64,000 nucleotides of DNA from Pelovirga terrestris. GTDB lineage: Bacteria > Desulfobacterota > Desulfuromonadia > Desulfuromonadales > Geopsychrobacteraceae. Both the position numbers and the translations under genes were made by a program. Positions within the stretch are counted from its first letter, which is position 1. The number at the start of each line of letters is the position of its first letter. Below the pieces are notes generated by a model. That model was not told where the DNA came from and made no database searches. It saw only the letters and a list, made by a program, of their open reading frames with translations. The stretch is taken from positions 1 to 64,000 of the forward strand of contig NZ_JACWUN010000016.1 of assembly GCF_014773365.1 (NCBI RefSeq), read 5' to 3'. Below are positions 55,996-64,000 of this stretch, one piece after another.

Positions 55996-56903
55996 AAAAA
56001 GATTTTCTCTCCCTCTCCGACTGGTCATTAGCCGACCTTGAGGGCATATTTGCCCTGACCCGTGAGCTGAAAACCAAACAGCAGCAGCGTATACCTCATC
56101 GCCTGCTGGAGGGGAAAACCCTGGCGATGATCTTCGAAAAAAGTTCCACCCGTACCCGGGTCTCCTTCGAGGCCGGTATGTTTCAACTGGGTGGTCATGC
56201 CCTGTTTCTCCATTCCGGCAATACCCAGATGGGGCGCGGCGAACCGATCCGCGACAGTGCCAAGGTGATGGCGCGCTACTGCGACGGCGTGATGATCCGC
56301 ACTTTTGCCCATTCCATTGTTGAAGAATTTGCTGCCCATAGCAGTGTGCCGATCATTAATGGTCTGACCGACCTGAACCACCCCTGTCAATTGATGGCCG
56401 ATCTCTTTACCGTCAGCGAACATCGCCCCAATTACCGCCAACTGGTTTATTGCTGGATCGGCGATGGCAATAATATGGCTAACAGCTGGATCAATGCTGC
56501 CTCAGTGTTCGGCTTTGAACTGCGGATTGCCACCCCGCCCGGTTATGGACCTGATCCCGGGATTGTCGACCAGGCTCTTAAGGCCGGGGCGCGACTGATC
56601 CTGACCAACGATCCTCGCGAAGCGGCAGCCGGCGCTGACATTCTCAACACCGATGTCTGGGCCAGCATGGGGCAGGAGGAGGAACAACAGATCCGCGCCA
56701 AAGCGTTTGCCGACTTCCAGATCAACAGCGAGTTGCTGAGCAGCGCAAACCAGGATGCTCTGGTGATGCATTGCCTGCCTGCTCACCGCGACGAAGAAAT
56801 CACCAACGAAGTGATGGAAGGGCCTCAATCGATCATCTTTGACGAGGCGGAAAACCGTCTCCACGTACAGAAGGCCATCATGGCCACCTTGATGGCGGAT
56901 TAA
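55992..56903 (+). CDS. argF: Ornithine carbamoyltransferase
   Basis: A 303-residue cytoplasmic enzyme making citrulline. Carbamoyl-phosphate loop FEKSSTRTRVSFEAGM, HSIVEEFAAH, LNHPCQLMADL, the ornithine site in DVWASMGQEEE and HCLPAHRDEEIT are intact. AGGAG precedes the start, and the ATGA overlap with argD implies coupling. The next gene (RDD protein) starts 4 bp after the stop. Confidence 0.95.
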   Translation: MKKDFLSLSDWSLADLEGIFALTRELKTKQQQRIPHRLLEGKTLAMIFEKSSTRTRVSFEAGMFQLGGHALFLHSGNTQMGRGEPIRDSAKVMARYCDGVMIRTFAHSIVEEFAAHSSVPIINGLTDLNHPCQLMADLFTVSEHRPNYRQLVYCWIGDGNNMANSWINAASVFGFELRIATPPGYGPDPGIVDQALKAGARLILTNDPREAAAGADILNTDVWASMGQEEEQQIRAKAFADFQINSELLSSANQDALVMHCLPAHRDEEITNEVMEGPQSIIFDEAENRLHVQKAIMATLMAD

Positions 56904-56907
56904 CATC

Positions 56908-57645
56908 ATGAAATTAACCTGTCCCCACTGTGAATACAGCCGCTCCATCGATCCCGAACAAATCCCACCGGGAACGGTCAGAGTCAAATGTCCCTTGTGT
57001 ACCAAAGCCTTTGATCTGCCGCAGCCACAGGATCAGCAGGAGAAAAACGCACCTGTCAGCGACAGCGAACCGGTCGGTGCTGCCGAGCAACCGCAAACGC
57101 CACGGCAACAGACCACAGATCCCTCGCCGGTGACTCCACCGCAGCCACCGGAAGAGATCCAGACCGAGACCCCACCGCGGCCGCCCATGCCCGGGGTATA
57201 CTCTAATCCGATGGATGCGGTGCCCAAAGCGACCTTCTGGATGCGTGCCGTGGCCACCCTGGTAGATGCTGCCATTGTTTTCGGCCTACAGATGATCCTT
57301 GGCGGACTGCTGGCCCTCGCCGGCACCGTGACCGTGGTTGGCAATGATGGCGGCGCCGGCGAAACCGCTTTTATCGTCCACTTTTTCAGTTACCTGATCA
57401 GCTTTACCTATTACATCTTTTTCACCGGCTATTGCGGGCAGACCCCCGGCAAGATGGTCCTGCGTATCAAGGTAGTTCGTCAGGACGGCTCCCCGATCAG
57501 CTATGGACGTGCGGCTTTTCGTGAAGTCCCGGCGAAGTTTCTTTCCGGCATTATTTTCGGCGTCGGCTATCTGATGGTAATTTTTGACGACCAGAAACGC
57601 GCCCTGCATGATCGCATGTCCGACACCTACGTTATCAAATTATAG
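56908..57645 (+). CDS. Zinc-ribbon and RDD-domain membrane protein
   Basis: 245 residues. The N-terminus is a small MJ0042-like zinc ribbon, [12 protein letters not shown] and [13 protein letters not shown], two CxxC pairs 23 residues apart. A Pro/Gln/Thr-rich linker (about residues 40-100) follows. The C-terminal RDD domain (about 108-245) has membrane segments and ends in [21 protein letters not shown], the RDD C-terminal motif, with [15 protein letters not shown] earlier. RDD proteins are thought to be transporters or membrane scaffolds; role unknown. It sits between argF and argG and is co-directional. Confidence 0.8.
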   Translation: MKLTCPHCEYSRSIDPEQIPPGTVRVKCPLCTKAFDLPQPQDQQEKNAPVSDSEPVGAAEQPQTPRQQTTDPSPVTPPQPPEEIQTETPPRPPMPGVYSNPMDAVPKATFWMRAVATLVDAAIVFGLQMILGGLLALAGTVTVVGNDGGAGETAFIVHFFSYLISFTYYIFFTGYCGQTPGKMVLRIKVVRQDGSPISYGRAAFREVPAKFLSGIIFGVGYLMVIFDDQKRALHDRMSDTYVIKL

Positions 57646-57688
57646 CGGTGGAACCTTCCACCCTTTTTCACGCACAGGAGTATCTACA

Positions 57689-58909
57689 ATGAGCAAAAAA
57701 GGACAGGTTAAAAAAGCGGTTCTGGCTTATTCGGGGGGCCTTGACACCTCCATCATTCTCAAGTGGCTGGTAGAGGAATACGGCTGCGAAGTCGTTGCCT
57801 ATTGCGCCGATCTTGGTCAGGGGGAAGAGCTTGATCATGTCCCGGAGAAAGCCAAAAAAACCGGCGCATCTTCCTGCCATATCGTCGATTTGAAAGAAGA
57901 GTTTGCCCGCGATTTTGTTTTCCCCATGTTCCGTGCCAACGCCATCTACGAGGGCCGTTACTTCCTCGGGACCTCAATTGCCCGCCCGCTGATTTCCAAG
58001 GCGCAGATGGAGATTGCTGCCAAAGAAGGAGCCGACGCTGTTTCCCATGGTGCCACCGGCAAGGGCAATGACCAGGTGCGTTTTGAAATTTCCTATTATC
58101 ACTTTGATCCGGCGATCAAGGTCATCGCTCCCTGGCGTGAATGGGATATGAAGAGCCGTACCGCACTGGAAGCATACGCCAAAAAACACGGCATCGAAGT
58201 GCCGACCAGCAAAAAGTTCCCCTGGAGTTCCGACCGCAACTTGCTTCACATCTCCTTTGAAGGGGATATCCTGGAGAACCCCTGGGCCGAAGCTCCGGAG
58301 GAGATGTACGTGCTGACCGTACGCCCGGAAGATGCACCCGATCAGCCGGAATTTGTCGACATCGAGTTTGAAAAAGGGGATGCTGTCGCGGTTAATGGTG
58401 AGCGCCTCTCACCGGCCAAGCTGATGGCCAAACTCAATGAACTGGGCGGCAAGCACGGCATCGGCCGCGTCGATCTGATGGAAAATCGCTATGTCGGCAT
58501 GAAGAGCCGCGGCGTCTATGAAACCCCCGGCGGTACCATCCTCGAAGAGGCCCACCGGGCGGTGGAGTCGATCACCATGGACCGCGAAGTCATGCACCTG
58601 CGCGACTCCCTGGTACCGCGCTATGCCGCCATGATCTACAACGGCTACTGGTTCGCTCCTGAGCGTCTGGCCCTGCAGGCCCTGATCGATAATACCCAGC
58701 AGACCGTCAACGGCAAGGCGCGGATCAAGCTCTACAAAGGACACTGCCGTGTTGTCGGCCGCGATTCAGCCACTGACAGTCTGTTCAATGTCGACTTTGC
58801 TACCTTTGAGGCCGATGAGGTCTACAACCAGGCCGATGCAGAAGGCTTCATCAAACTCAATGCCTTGCGTTTGCGCATTGCCGCCATTCAGCGGTCAGCT
58901 AAAAAATAA
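57689..58909 (+). CDS. argG: Argininosuccinate synthase
   Basis: A 406-residue enzyme joining citrulline and aspartate. ATP loop [49 protein letters not shown] and [18 protein letters not shown] are intact. ATG 57689 is chosen since CAGGAG lies 8 bp before it; a longer in-frame reading begins inside the RDD gene and is not credible. A long inverted repeat separates it from argH. Confidence 0.95.
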   Translation: MSKKGQVKKAVLAYSGGLDTSIILKWLVEEYGCEVVAYCADLGQGEELDHVPEKAKKTGASSCHIVDLKEEFARDFVFPMFRANAIYEGRYFLGTSIARPLISKAQMEIAAKEGADAVSHGATGKGNDQVRFEISYYHFDPAIKVIAPWREWDMKSRTALEAYAKKHGIEVPTSKKFPWSSDRNLLHISFEGDILENPWAEAPEEMYVLTVRPEDAPDQPEFVDIEFEKGDAVAVNGERLSPAKLMAKLNELGGKHGIGRVDLMENRYVGMKSRGVYETPGGTILEEAHRAVESITMDREVMHLRDSLVPRYAAMIYNGYWFAPERLALQALIDNTQQTVNGKARIKLYKGHCRVVGRDSATDSLFNVDFATFEADEVYNQADAEGFIKLNALRLRIAAIQRSAKK

Positions 58910-58920
58910 TAAGTCACGTT

Positions 58921-58993
58921 GCCACCAAGGCACCAAGGACTCCAAGAAAACCAAATGGGATTGCCCCCTTGGTGCGCTTGGTGCCTTGGTGGC
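58921..58993. repeat. Long inverted repeat between argG and argH
   Basis: A perfect 17-bp arm pair (GCCACCAAGGCACCAAG, 58921-58937, and its complement, 58977-58993) flanks a 39-bp loop. A short GTTTTTG follows, so it could weaken transcription into argH, but the same kind of CCACCAAGG palindrome is known as a dispersed repeat in many genomes. Confidence 0.6.
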
Positions 58994-59024
58994 TGAGTTT
59001 TTGTCCAGCAAGAAAGAGTGAAAA

Positions 59025-60401
59025 ATGAGCAGCAAACTATGGGGTGGTCGTTTCACCCAACCGACGGATAAATTCGTGGAAGAATTTACGGCATCGATTG
59101 AATTCGATCAGCGTCTGTATCGCTACGATATTCAGGGTTCAAAGGCCCACGCCGAGATGCTCGGCCGCCAGGAGATTATTGCTGTCGATGAAGCGCAGCA
59201 GATCATCGCCGGCCTTGACGCGATCCTTGCCGAGATTGAGGCCGGCAAGATGGAATTTTCCGTTGCCCTCGAAGACATCCACATGAACATCGAGGCGCGG
59301 TTGATCGAACGGATTGGTCCGGTCGGTGGCAAACTACACACCGGTCGCAGCCGCAACGACCAGGTGGCGCTCGATATCCGCCTCTATCTGCGGGATGAAA
59401 TTGACACGATTCTGGTCTATCTGGGCAAACTTGAGCAATCGCTGATCCACCAGGCGCAGAACCATCTGGATGTCATCATGCCCGGCTATACCCATCTGCA
59501 AACCGCCCAGCCGGTACTCTACAGCCATCACCTGCTCGCCTATCGTGAGATGATCGCCCGTGATACCAGCCGCCTGCAGGATCTGCGCAAGCGCTTTAAT
59601 GTTCTACCCCTGGGCGCGGGTGCTTTGGCCGGCACCACCTTCCCTATCGACCGTGAGTGGGTGGCACAGCAGCTGGACTTTGACGGGGTAACGCGCAACA
59701 GCCTCGACAGCGTATCTGATCGCGACTTTGCCATCGAGTTCTGTGCTGTTGCCGGAATCCTGATGATGCACCTGTCGCGGCTATCGGAAGAACTGATCCT
59801 CTGGTCGAGCGCCGATTTCAACTTTATTGAACTGTCGGATGCTTTTTGTACCGGCAGTTCGATCATGCCACAAAAGAAAAATCCAGATGTACCGGAACTG
59901 GTGCGCGGCAAAACCGGCCGGGTTTACGGCAACCTGATCGCCCTCTTGACCCTGATGAAATCCCTGCCGCTGGCCTATAACAAGGATATGCAGGAAGACA
60001 AGGAACCCCTGTTCGATACCATCGACACGGTCAAAGGAAGTTTGAAGGTATTTGCTGACATGATCGCCCAGATGCGGGTCAAAGGCGACAATATGCGCAT
60101 TGCGGCAGCGCGGGGATTTTCTACCGCAACCGATGTTGCTGATTACTGTGTGCGCAAAGGGATGCCCTTCCGTCAAGCCCACGAAGTGGTGGGCAAGACG
60201 GTGCGCTATTGCGTGGAGACCGGCAAGGATATCCCTGAGTTGACCCTGGAAGAATTTCGCAGTTTTTCTGATGTGATCGACCAGGATATTTATGATTTTG
60301 TCACGTTAGAAGCCTCGGTCAACGCCCGCAAGGCCATCGGCGGCACCGCCCGCACGGCGGTGGAGCGGGAACTGGCACGACTGAACAACGAGGCTGTCTG
60401 A
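59025..60401 (+). CDS. argH: Argininosuccinate lyase
   Basis: A 458-residue lyase of the fumarase/aspartase family; last step of arginine synthesis. KLWGGRF at the start, [35 protein letters not shown] and the signature [16 protein letters not shown] are all intact. Its stop overlaps the start of the small lipoprotein gene by one base. Confidence 0.96.
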   Translation: MSSKLWGGRFTQPTDKFVEEFTASIEFDQRLYRYDIQGSKAHAEMLGRQEIIAVDEAQQIIAGLDAILAEIEAGKMEFSVALEDIHMNIEARLIERIGPVGGKLHTGRSRNDQVALDIRLYLRDEIDTILVYLGKLEQSLIHQAQNHLDVIMPGYTHLQTAQPVLYSHHLLAYREMIARDTSRLQDLRKRFNVLPLGAGALAGTTFPIDREWVAQQLDFDGVTRNSLDSVSDRDFAIEFCAVAGILMMHLSRLSEELILWSSADFNFIELSDAFCTGSSIMPQKKNPDVPELVRGKTGRVYGNLIALLTLMKSLPLAYNKDMQEDKEPLFDTIDTVKGSLKVFADMIAQMRVKGDNMRIAAARGFSTATDVADYCVRKGMPFRQAHEVVGKTVRYCVETGKDIPELTLEEFRSFSDVIDQDIYDFVTLEASVNARKAIGGTARTAVERELARLNNEAV

Positions 60402-60559
60402 TGCGCATTCAATCCATCCTGATTCTGATCATCACGGCTCTGCTCCTGTCAGCCTGCGGCAAAAAAGGGCCGGTTCGCCCAATCACCAACATCGCGGTTG
60501 AACAGCCGGCTGCGATCCCTGGGGCAGCAACAAACGAGTCGGAAGAAAAGCCTAACTAA
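60401..60559 (+). CDS. lptM: LptM-like small lipoprotein
   Basis: A 52-residue lipoprotein. A hydrophobic signal peptide ends in the lipobox LLLSAC with Cys19, followed by GKKGPVRP, which is the LptM (YifL) hallmark. LptM is known in Enterobacteria to help assemble the LptDE lipopolysaccharide export complex. It starts on the last base of argH, so expression is coupled. LptM often lies next to lysA/dap genes, as here, but lysA itself is not between it and dapA. Confidence 0.75.
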   Translation: MRIQSILILIITALLLSACGKKGPVRPITNIAVEQPAAIPGAATNESEEKPN

Positions 60560-60665
60560 TTGTTTTTTAGGTTTTTTATTGTTCTGTCAAGGGCTGCCAC
60601 CCTTTACTTTAAGCGGACAGTATGTTAGCAATAGCGCCTTGCACTTATCTTTTTGGGAGGAGAAT

Positions 60666-61541
60666 ATGTTTCACGGATCAATGACCGCCATCATCACCCC
60701 CTTCGATCAACAGGGGAACGTTGATGAGGAAAGCTATCGCCAACTGATCGAATTCCAGATCGACAACGGCACCGATGTGATCGTCCCCTGTGGGACGACC
60801 GGTGAGTCCGCGACCCTCAACTATCATGAACACAATCGGGTGATCGATATCTGCATAGAGCAGGTCAACAAACGGGTCCCGGTTGTTGCCGGTACCGGCT
60901 CCAACTCCACCGCCGAGGCGATTGAGATCTCACGCCATGCCAAAGAAGCCGGCGCTGACGGTTTGCTGCTGGTATCCCCCTACTACAACAAACCATCCCA
61001 GGAAGGGATCTTCCAACACTATAAGGCGCTGGCCGAGCAGGTTGCCCTGCCGCAGATCCTTTACAATGTGCCGGGCCGTACCGGCAGCAACATGACTGCT
61101 GCGACCACCATCCGCCTGGCTGAATTCAAGCAGATTGTCGCCATTAAAGAAGCCTCAGGTGATGTTACCCAGGCCAGCGAAATTATTGCCAAAGCCGGGG
61201 ACAAGATCGATGTGTTATCAGGAGATGACTTCCTGGCTCTGCCGCTGATGGCCTGTGGCGCCAAAGGGGTGATTTCCGTATCTGCCAACATTATTCCCAG
61301 GCAGGTCAAGCAGATGGTCGTGGCCGCGCAGGAAAACCGCTGGGACGATGCCAGAAAACTACACCTGCAACTGCTTGATGTCCATCAGGCCATGTTCATT
61401 GAAGCCAACCCGGTACCAGTCAAAACCGCCGCTTCGTTGATGGGGAAATGTCGTCCCGGGGTGCGACTGCCACTGGTTGATCTGCAACCGGAAAACCTGA
61501 CCAGGCTAAAAGCGGTGCTGAGCAAGCACCAGCTGATTTGA
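60666..61541 (+). CDS. dapA: 4-hydroxy-tetrahydrodipicolinate synthase
   Basis: A 291-residue aldolase-type enzyme making the first ring compound of lysine and peptidoglycan DAP synthesis. GSMTAIITPFD at the start, PCGTTGESATL, LLLVSPYYNKPSQEGI (catalytic Tyr), the YNVPGRTG stretch and VAIKEASGD, where the Lys forms the Schiff base, are all intact. ATG 60666 follows GGAGGAG; the open frame runs upstream to 60498 but includes the lptM end and is not used. A 106-bp AT-rich gap lies upstream. Confidence 0.96.
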   Translation: MFHGSMTAIITPFDQQGNVDEESYRQLIEFQIDNGTDVIVPCGTTGESATLNYHEHNRVIDICIEQVNKRVPVVAGTGSNSTAEAIEISRHAKEAGADGLLLVSPYYNKPSQEGIFQHYKALAEQVALPQILYNVPGRTGSNMTAATTIRLAEFKQIVAIKEASGDVTQASEIIAKAGDKIDVLSGDDFLALPLMACGAKGVISVSANIIPRQVKQMVVAAQENRWDDARKLHLQLLDVHQAMFIEANPVPVKTAASLMGKCRPGVRLPLVDLQPENLTRLKAVLSKHQLI

Positions 61542-61569
61542 ACCGTTTAGTAACGCAAGGAAAATTATC

Positions 61570-62370
61570 ATGAATGTTGCCATTATCGGCGCTGCCGGAC
61601 GCATGGGCACCCGCCTGATCCACGCGGTGTGCGAAACCAAGGGACTGACCCTGTCAACGGCGGTAGAGCGGGATGGGCACCCCCAACTGGGGATGGATGC
61701 CGGTCTGATTGCCGGCGCAGGTGAACTTGGGGTCCCCTTAACCAGCGACCTTGATGCCGCCGTTGCTGCGGCCGACGTTCTCATCGACTTTACCTTCCCC
61801 GAAGTGACCCTGAATAATCTGGCGGTCTGCGCCCGCCACGGCAAGATGCTGGTCAGCGGTTCTACCGGTTTTACCCCCGAGCAGAAACACCAGGTCGAGG
61901 AGTTTGCCAAAACAATTCCGGTGGTGCTGGCGCCCAACATGAGCATCGGCGTCAATGCCTGTTTCAAGCTGCTCAAAGAAGCGGCCAGGATTCTTGGGGA
62001 TGATTTCGATGTCGAAGTTGTCGAACTGCACCACAACAGGAAAAAAGACTCCCCTTCCGGCACGGCAGTACGGATGGGCGAAGTGGTGGCCGAAGTCCTC
62101 GGGCGCGACTACAATCAGGTTGCCAATTACCACCGTGAAGGAATGTGCGGTGAACGCACCCACGCCGAAATCGGCATGCAGACCGTACGTGGCGGTGATA
62201 TCGTCGGTGAACACACGGTCTATTTTATCGGCATGGGAGAACGCATCGAGATCAGCCACCGCGCCATGAGCCGCGACATGTTCGCCCGCGGCGCTGCCCG
62301 CGCCTGTGTCTGGCTGCAAGGCCAACCGCCGGGTCTGTATGATATGCAGGATGTGCTGGGGCTGAGCTAA
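61570..62370 (+). CDS. dapB: 4-hydroxy-tetrahydrodipicolinate reductase
   Basis: A 266-residue reductase. Nucleotide-binding NVAIIGAAGRMG, IDFTFPE, STGFTPEQ, the ELHHNRKKDSPSGTAVRMGE active-site block (His and Lys) and the late HRAMSRDMFARGAARA are intact. A 28-bp gap follows dapA, so the two are co-transcribed. Confidence 0.95.
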   Translation: MNVAIIGAAGRMGTRLIHAVCETKGLTLSTAVERDGHPQLGMDAGLIAGAGELGVPLTSDLDAAVAAADVLIDFTFPEVTLNNLAVCARHGKMLVSGSTGFTPEQKHQVEEFAKTIPVVLAPNMSIGVNACFKLLKEAARILGDDFDVEVVELHHNRKKDSPSGTAVRMGEVVAEVLGRDYNQVANYHREGMCGERTHAEIGMQTVRGGDIVGEHTVYFIGMGERIEISHRAMSRDMFARGAARACVWLQGQPPGLYDMQDVLGLS

Positions 62371-62390
62371 GACAATCATTTCATTCTATT

Positions 62391-62401
62391 TGAATAGTTA
62401 C
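62391..62401 (-). repeat. Dispersed 11-bp motif GTAACTATTCA, copy 4
   Basis: Lies in the 50-bp dapB-dapL gap, ending just before the AAGGAG of dapL, and reads on the minus strand like copy 2. Confidence 0.35.
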
Positions 62402-62420
62402 CAAGGAGATGTAGAGAAAA

Positions 62421-63656
62421 ATGGCACGTATCAACGATCACTATCTGAAACTTAAAGCCGGCTATCTGTTCCCTGAAATTGGTCGCCGTGTCACTGAATT
62501 CACCAAAGCCAACCCGCAAGCCAAGGTTATTCGCTTAGGGATAGGCGATGTCACCCGTCCCCTCGCGCCGGCGGTTATTCAAGCTTTTCATCAGGCCATT
62601 GATGATCTTGGCACAACAGAAAACTTTGCCGGTTACGGTCCGGAGCAAGGCTATGAATGGCTGTCACAGGTGATTATCGATAAAAGCTACAAACCCTTAG
62701 GTGTTGAGCTGACCACTAACGAAATCTTCATTTCTGACGGTTCCAAGTGTGACTGTGCCAATATCCTTGACATCTTTGCCCTGGACAATGTTGTTGCCAT
62801 TGGCGATCCGGTCTATCCGGTCTACAACGACACCAACGTCATGGTGGGACGCACCGGTGAGGCTGATGAAAAAGGCTACTATAAAGGGATTGTCTACATG
62901 CCCTTTACCGCCGACAATAACTTTATCCCTGATCTCCCCAAAGAAGAGGTCGATATTATCTACCTGTGTTATCCTAACAACCCAACCGGCACTGTAGCCT
63001 CCAAGGAAGAGCTGAAAAAATGGGTCGATTACGCCCGTGCGAATGATGCCGTGATCTTCTTTGATGCCGCCTACGAAGCCTTTATCACCACCCCCGGCAT
63101 TCCTCACTCCATCTATGAGATTGAGGGCGCTAAGGAATGCGCCATTGAATTCCGCTCCTTTTCTAAAACCGCCGGGTTTACCGGGGTGCGCTGTGGCCTG
63201 GTCGTAGTCCCGGAGCAGTTAACCGGAACAACCGCAAGCGGTGAGAAGTACAACCTCAACAGGCTCTGGAAGCGGCGCGTTACAACCAAGTTCAACGGAG
63301 CCTCCTATCCGGTCCAACGCGCTGCCGCAGCGGTGTATTCGGATGAAGGATGGCAGCAGACCCGTGACATCATCGCTTATTACATGAAAAATGCCCGGAT
63401 CATCCGGGAAGGGCTGCAGGCCGCCGGGGTTGAATGCTACGGCGGCGTCGATGCTCCCTATATCTGGTTAAAAACACCGAAAGGGATGAACAGTTGGGAG
63501 TTTTTTGATAAACTCTTGAACGAATGCCATGTTGTCGGCACCCCGGGTAGCGGTTTTGGCCCCAGCGGTGAAGGTTATTTCCGCCTTTCTGCTTTTGGTG
63601 AACGCAGTAATGTTGAAACCGCCGTACAACGGATTCGTAACACCTGGGGCAAGTAA
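62421..63656 (+). CDS. dapL: LL-diaminopimelate aminotransferase
   Basis: A 411-residue fold-type I PLP enzyme that converts tetrahydrodipicolinate to LL-DAP in one step, bypassing DapD/C/E. DapL features are [47 protein letters not shown] and [15 protein letters not shown] with the PLP Lys. The gap to dapB is 50 bp; AAGGAG lies upstream. Presence of dapL next to dapA and dapB indicates the aminotransferase lysine route, usual in Desulfuromonadales. Confidence 0.95.
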   Translation: MARINDHYLKLKAGYLFPEIGRRVTEFTKANPQAKVIRLGIGDVTRPLAPAVIQAFHQAIDDLGTTENFAGYGPEQGYEWLSQVIIDKSYKPLGVELTTNEIFISDGSKCDCANILDIFALDNVVAIGDPVYPVYNDTNVMVGRTGEADEKGYYKGIVYMPFTADNNFIPDLPKEEVDIIYLCYPNNPTGTVASKEELKKWVDYARANDAVIFFDAAYEAFITTPGIPHSIYEIEGAKECAIEFRSFSKTAGFTGVRCGLVVVPEQLTGTTASGEKYNLNRLWKRRVTTKFNGASYPVQRAAAAVYSDEGWQQTRDIIAYYMKNARIIREGLQAAGVECYGGVDAPYIWLKTPKGMNSWEFFDKLLNECHVVGTPGSGFGPSGEGYFRLSAFGERSNVETAVQRIRNTWGK

Positions 63657-63692
63657 GTAAGTCCCTTGACAACCAACTAAGGAGATTCTGTT

Positions 63693-64000
63693 ATGCATGA
63701 AAAAAGCATCGTTTTACTGAACCAGGCCGTGGCCGAAGAAGTGACTGCACTGCACCAGTATATGTATTTTCACTTTCACTGCGACGATCAGGGCTATGAC
63801 CTGCTCGCCGGGCTGTTCAAAAAAATCGCCATTGAAGAAATGATGCATGTTGAAAACCTGGCCGAGCGCATCCTCTTTTTGGGCGGCGACGTCGAGATGA
63901 AGGCATCTCAAGATGTGAAAAAGATCACGAAGGTTGAGGAAATGCTGCAACTGGCCAAGGCGATGGAAGAGCAGAGTGCCCTTGACTACAACCGCTGGGC
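63693..64000 (+). CDS. Bacterioferritin-like protein, 3' end outside the window
   Basis: The first 102 codons encode a ferritin-like four-helix bundle: KSIVLLNQAVAEEVTALHQY, YDLLAGLFKKIAIEEMMH and the later AERILFLGGDVEM. Glu at the first helix and Glu-x-x-His at the second are di-iron ligands. Bacterioferritins store iron and detoxify peroxide. The start follows AAGGAG. It is cut by the window end, so the last helices and any haem-ligand Met cannot be checked. No terminator separates it from dapL. Confidence 0.8.
   Translation, partial: MHEKSIVLLNQAVAEEVTALHQYMYFHFHCDDQGYDLLAGLFKKIAIEEMMHVENLAERILFLGGDVEMKASQDVKKITKVEEMLQLAKAMEEQSALDYNRW

Noticed and set aside
60545-60585. Terminator between lptM and dapA
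   Set aside because: CCTAA/TTAGG with a bulge is too short, although T-rich sequence follows.

Overview
The window reads as ordinary chromosome from a Gram-negative anaerobe of the Desulfuromonadales (Desulfuromonas/Pelobacter/Geobacter type). This placement is inferred from protein signatures and gene order, because there is no rRNA to anchor it. Supporting signs are a DapL-type lysine route, a Res-type cytochrome c maturation pair, a small monoheme cytochrome, unusually long PstA and PstC permeases, two PhoU paralogues, a RecA-PilT-RecX-AlaS cluster and an arg-lptM-dap cluster. No tRNA, rRNA or CRISPR array was seen.

Layout. 1-7.5 kb (mostly minus strand): the 5' end of a group II intron placed just behind the ssb terminator, then ssb, a radical SAM protein, a DUF3187 protein, a HAD phosphatase, a small methyltransferase (plus strand), a secreted DUF151 protein with a possible 38-residue ORF behind it, and resB/ccsA. 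7.5-19 kb: the phosphate regulon. phoB-phoR-phoU run rightward and meet a leftward pstS-pstC-pstA-pstB-lipoprotein-phoU operon at a terminator near 10.9 kb. 19-26.7 kb: plsC, RNase J, ftsK, then a wHTH (AbiEi-like) gene overlapping a RuvC-like nuclease gene, then an L-2-hydroxyglutarate oxidase-type gene. 26.7-32.6 kb: an SbcC/SbcD-like pair, a cytochrome, darP and an HD-domain protein.

32.6-43.5 kb: larB and larC, which make the nickel-pincer cofactor, are separated by an approximately 8 kb type I restriction-modification island. Its order is hsdM, truncated KilA-N gene, DUF1016 nuclease, hsdS, REP cluster with a broken RAYT transposase, hsdR. pgpA follows larC. 43.5-52 kb: a palindromic intergenic repeat, a CinA homologue with a degenerate N-terminal domain, recA, pilT, recX, alaS and a REC-histidine kinase. 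52-64 kb: hslVU, argBDF, an RDD-domain protein, argGH, lptM, dapA, dapB, dapL and the start of a bacterioferritin-like gene cut by the window end.

The best candidates for something undescribed are the AbiEi-like/RuvC-like overlapping pair (23956-25520), the composite type I R-M island with its self-invaded RAYT, and the phosphate-uptake operon, whose permeases carry large extra periplasmic domains next to a duplicated-domain lipoprotein.
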